From: Crocinitomicaceae bacterium
Lineage (GTDB): Bacteria; Bacteroidota; Bacteroidia; Flavobacteriales_D; Crocinitomicaceae
DNA: 64,000 bases
Assembly (NCBI GenBank): GCA_016719925.1
Contig: JADJYC010000005.1
Location: forward strand, 1 to 64,000
Direction: 5' to 3'
Numbering within the stretch: the stretch's first letter is position 1; the number at the start of each line of letters is the position of its first letter. The notes beneath the pieces were generated by a model. That model had not been told where the DNA came from, ran no database searches, and saw only the letters and a program-made list of their open reading frames with translations. Shown here in pieces: positions 61,044 to 64,000 of the stretch. Position numbers and translations under genes: made by a program.

Positions 61044-63515
61044 ATGAAACGCCGGATACTTACCCTTATCCTTTTTATTTATGCAGTTTGCGGAATTACG
61101 CAATCAACAATCGTTGAGGGGTATGTAACTGACTCTGTCACCGGAAAAGGAATTCCGTTTGTAAAAGTAAAACATCAGTACAGCGGAATAGGAGCATTTA
61201 CTGATACGGCAGGATACTATTTCATCAAAACCAATCAGCCTTCTGATACACTTGAATTTGTATGCACCGGTTATAAAACGGTAAAAGTTGGAATTGCTCC
61301 GGGAATCAAACAAACCATAAATGTTCAGCTGAAAGAGTCTGCAAAAAGTCTGACAGAAGTTGTAGTAGAAGCAGGTGACAATCCGGCGTGGAGAATTCTT
61401 GATTCTGTGAGAGCGCACCGCGCACAGAATGATCCGGAAATGAAAAGTGCTTATCAGTGTGAGGTGTACAATAAACTCCAGTTTGATGTGAATAATATGT
61501 CAGACAAATTTCAGGACCGCAAAGTTTTTGATGATTTCGATTTTATCATGGATTATATGGATTCTGTTGACGGTGAAAAATACCTTCCTGTTTTGCTTAC
61601 TGAATCCATTTCAGATTATTATTTCAGAAGTCCGCCTGCGCAAAGACATGAGGTAATCAAAGGTACACGCATCACCGGCGTTGATTATCTTCAATTGGGG
61701 CAATTTACAGGTGACATGTACCAGAACGTAAATCTCTATGAAAATTATCTGGATCTTTTTGCCCGTGATTTTATGAGTCCGGTGGCTGAAGGAGCCAAAT
61801 TATTCTACAAACATTATCTGCAGGAAAATGATACCATAAACGGAGAAGTTTTTTATCACATCACATTTAAACCGCGCAGATCAGGTGAAGCATTATTTGA
61901 GGGAGAATTGTGGATTCATCAGTCCACGTTTGCCATTACGCATATCATTGCAATCATTCCGTCAGATATCAATATCAACTATGTTTCCGGTTTTTATGTA
62001 GAGCAGATTTGTGAGCAGGTGCAACCGGGTGTCTGGATGATGACACAGGAAAAAATGCTCGCTCATTTTGATCTCTTTAATCAGGCAAAAGATTCCCGTT
62101 TAATGGGCGCAACTGTTCACAAAAGTACAACCCGGCGCAATTATGTTTTTGATCAGGGAAAAGAAATGGAATTTTATCTGCTGGATGTTGAAATTCAGGA
62201 CAGCGCTTCAATGCGTGATGATGAATTCTGGATTGATGCCCGGCACACAGATCTGAATGAAGAAGAACAGGGCGTAATTGATATGGTTGATTCACTAAAA
62301 AATAACCGCAAATACAAATTTTATGAAAACCTGACCTACATGTCTTACACCGGTTTCTGGAGATGGAATAAAATTGAAATCGGTAGTATTTATTCACTGT
62401 ACAACCAAAATGTAGTGGAAGGACACCGCCTGATGCTGTCACTCAGAACTTCCAATAAATTCAGTAAAAAAGTAGAATTATCAGGTTTTGGAATTTATGG
62501 ATTTCTCGATCAGGAATTTAAATACGGAGCATCTGTTCGCTGGAAAATTTCAAACGCACCGCGTGAAATGCTTCGTTTGAATTATAAAAAAAGAATTGAA
62601 CAACTTGGACTTGCCTCAACGATTGGAGACATCGGAAATTCATTTACCACACTTTTTTCTGCCGGGCCGTTAGATAAACTGACCATGGTAGATCAACTCA
62701 CTTTTTCATTTGAAAAAGACTATAAAATTGACATGCGTACTTTCAATGCCATTGAATGGAAACATTTTGCACCGCTTGGAAGCTCTGACTACAGCAGAAT
62801 AGACGGATCAGGTGATACAATTAAAATAACCGGTCTGACCTCTTTTCAAATCAGAAATCAGATCATGTATACCCGTGAAGAAAAATTTCTTGCCGGTCAG
62901 TTTGACCGGATATCATTAGGATCACGAAAACCAATTATTTCTTTGACACATACCTGGGGCATCAAAAATTTTCTTGGCAGTGAATATAATTTTCACCGGC
63001 TGGATTTTGTCTGGGATCACCGTCCCAAAATCGGATTTTTAGGAAAACTGCATTACACAGTTTACGCTGGAAAAATTTTTGGAACAGTGCCCTACCCTTT
63101 TCTGGAAGTGCATCAGGGAAATGAAACCTACTACTTACAGATCAGCACGATGAATCTCATGAATTATTATGAGTTTATCAGTGATGAATGGGTAGGCATT
63201 AATTTTGAACATTATATGATGGGACTCATTACAGACAGAATTCCACTCATAAAAAAACTGGAACTGCGGATTGTTTACTCTGCAAAAATGCTCATTGGTA
63301 AGTACAATGACAAACATGAAACTGAAATGCTGCTGCCGTCTTACTCCCATCGTTTCTCGTATCCTTACTATGAAGTCAGCGCCGGATTTGAAAATATCCT
63401 TAAATTTATACGAGTTGACGCTATTTGGCGTTTATCATACAGAGACCATGTTGACCTGTATGGTGATCCGGTCAAAAATTTTGGTGTAAAATTTACGTTC
63501 ACTGCAGATTTTTAA
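61044..63515 (+). CDS. DUF5686 outer-membrane protein with carboxypeptidase-regulatory-like domain
   Basis: 823 residues from ATG 61044; an upstream TTG at 60978 overlaps the promoter-like box and is rejected. Signal peptide ends VCGITQ. CarboxypepD_reg-like N-terminal domain (VEGYVTDSVTGKGIPFVKVK, YKTVKVGIAPG, ~20-110), then a DUF5686-type middle (NPAWRILDSVRAHRAQNDPE, FYHITFKPRRSGEALFEGEL, FAITHIIAIIPSD) and a C-terminal beta-barrel-like half ending FGVKFTFTADF (aromatic beta-signal). Surface role unknown. Three bases before lptB. Confidence 0.87.
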   Translation: MKRRILTLILFIYAVCGITQSTIVEGYVTDSVTGKGIPFVKVKHQYSGIGAFTDTAGYYFIKTNQPSDTLEFVCTGYKTVKVGIAPGIKQTINVQLKESAKSLTEVVVEAGDNPAWRILDSVRAHRAQNDPEMKSAYQCEVYNKLQFDVNNMSDKFQDRKVFDDFDFIMDYMDSVDGEKYLPVLLTESISDYYFRSPPAQRHEVIKGTRITGVDYLQLGQFTGDMYQNVNLYENYLDLFARDFMSPVAEGAKLFYKHYLQENDTINGEVFYHITFKPRRSGEALFEGELWIHQSTFAITHIIAIIPSDININYVSGFYVEQICEQVQPGVWMMTQEKMLAHFDLFNQAKDSRLMGATVHKSTTRRNYVFDQGKEMEFYLLDVEIQDSASMRDDEFWIDARHTDLNEEEQGVIDMVDSLKNNRKYKFYENLTYMSYTGFWRWNKIEIGSIYSLYNQNVVEGHRLMLSLRTSNKFSKKVELSGFGIYGFLDQEFKYGASVRWKISNAPREMLRLNYKKRIEQLGLASTIGDIGNSFTTLFSAGPLDKLTMVDQLTFSFEKDYKIDMRTFNAIEWKHFAPLGSSDYSRIDGSGDTIKITGLTSFQIRNQIMYTREEKFLAGQFDRISLGSRKPIISLTHTWGIKNFLGSEYNFHRLDFVWDHRPKIGFLGKLHYTVYAGKIFGTVPYPFLEVHQGNETYYLQISTMNLMNYYEFISDEWVGINFEHYMMGLITDRIPLIKKLELRIVYSAKMLIGKYNDKHETEMLLPSYSHRFSYPYYEVSAGFENILKFIRVDAIWRLSYRDHVDLYGDPVKNFGVKFTFTADF

Positions 63516-63517
63516 AA

Positions 63518-64000
63518 ATGAAATTACGCACAGACAATATTCATAAAACCTACAAAGGAAGAAAAGTAGTAAACGGTGTTTCCATTGAAGTAAATCAGGG
63601 AGAAATTGTCGGACTGCTGGGACCAAACGGAGCAGGAAAAACCACTTCATTCTATATGATTGTTGGTTTGATTTCACCCAATGAAGGTCACGTTTATTTA
63701 GATGATCAGGACATCACCTATGCGGCCATGTATAAAGAGCGCAACTGGGAATTGGTTATTTACCGCAGGAAGTTTCTGTGTTCAGAAAAATGAGTGTGGA
63801 AGATAATGTGATGGCTGTTCTTGAAATGACCAAACTCACCAAGGAACAACGCAAAGAAAGACTCGAAACTTTATTGGAAGAATTTGGTTTGAATCATGTC
63901 AGAAAAAATTTGGGTCAGAGTTTATCCGGCGGTGAAAAAAGAAGAACAGAAATTGCCCGTGCACTGGCCACAGATCCTAAATTCATTTTACTGGATGAAC
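63518..64000 (+). CDS. lptB: LptB, lipopolysaccharide export ATPase, partial at right edge, one frame break
   Basis: About 161 residues visible. Opens MKLRTDNIHKTYKGRKVVNG; Walker A LLGPNGAGKTTSFYMIVGL is the LptB form; IGYLPQEVSVFRKMSVEDNV and the signature LGQSLSGGEKRRTEIARAL, then the Walker B FILLDE at the window end. It drives LPS extraction by LptFG. One base is missing at 63734-63736 (YKRAQLGIGYLPQE restored); read as printed, the gene stops at 63793. The frame from 63737 to 64000 is open. Confidence 0.93.

Noticed and set aside
905..63736. Programmed ribosomal frameshifting in many genes
   Set aside because: The breaks go in both directions, fall in unrelated families with no known frameshifting, and mostly sit in plain homopolymers without slippery heptamers plus structures.

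Overview
The window looks like a chromosomal segment of a Bacteroidota (Flavobacteriales-like) bacterium. The reasons are several type IX secretion system (T9SS) cargo proteins with gliding-motility-type (CHU_C) or Por-type C-terminal sorting domains, PorP/SprF-family outer-membrane proteins, signal peptides ending in ...AQ, DUF5686 and OstA-like proteins, and -7 promoter boxes of the Bacteroidota form TAnnTTTG. No tRNA, rRNA, CRISPR array or transposase gene was seen.

Layout. 1-4488 (minus): a large secreted metzincin-like protein running off the left edge, its 5' end built from a ~110-bp tandem repeat, next to a four-helix-bundle (23S intervening-sequence-type) gene. 5441-8848 (minus): an SBBP-repeat cargo with a Por-type sorting domain. 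9038-27635 (plus): the centre of the window, three back-to-back modules of [giant adhesin-like cargo with CHU_C C-terminus] - [PorP/SprF] - [PorE-like TPR/propeller/OmpA protein], the third partner being absent from the middle module. 27781-31855: a barrel-like protein between inverted repeats, two FKBP prolyl isomerases, and a convergent HTTM/DUF5819-like pair. 31986-45001 (plus): fumarylacetoacetase, a 16-repeat MORN/YwqK-like protein, RelA/SpoT, a methyltransferase-like protein, a Fur-family regulator, a STAS protein, PurA, an OstA-like protein, a propeller-Y_Y_Y-membrane-PP2C sensor phosphatase and a small membrane protein. 45015-51214: TatC, a leucine-rich-repeat protein, exonuclease VII (xseA-xseB), an LpxD-type acyltransferase and a GAF-SpoIIE phosphatase. 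51261-53325: a single T9SS cargo gene between two blocks of the same 110-bp palindromic repeat. 53332-60922 (minus): a ~1700-residue CHU_C cargo, then an ABC transporter operon with a periplasmic LolA-like protein. 61044-64000 (plus): a DUF5686 protein and LptB running off the right edge.

How the genes work together. The likely theme is export to and display on the cell surface: each CHU_C cargo is probably secreted by the T9SS with the PorP/SprF protein encoded beside it, and the PorE-like protein would tie that complex to peptidoglycan. Envelope biogenesis genes (OstA-like, LpxD, LptB, TatC, LolA-like) and stress or nucleotide signalling (RelA/SpoT, PP2C phosphatases, STAS) fill the rest.

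Caution on sequence quality. About 23 single-base indels and one nonsense change interrupt 16 otherwise well-conserved genes, including lptB, xseA and relA/spoT. Most lie in short A or T runs. I read these as base-level errors in the assembly, so such genes are annotated over their full reconstructed span, with the break positions stated.
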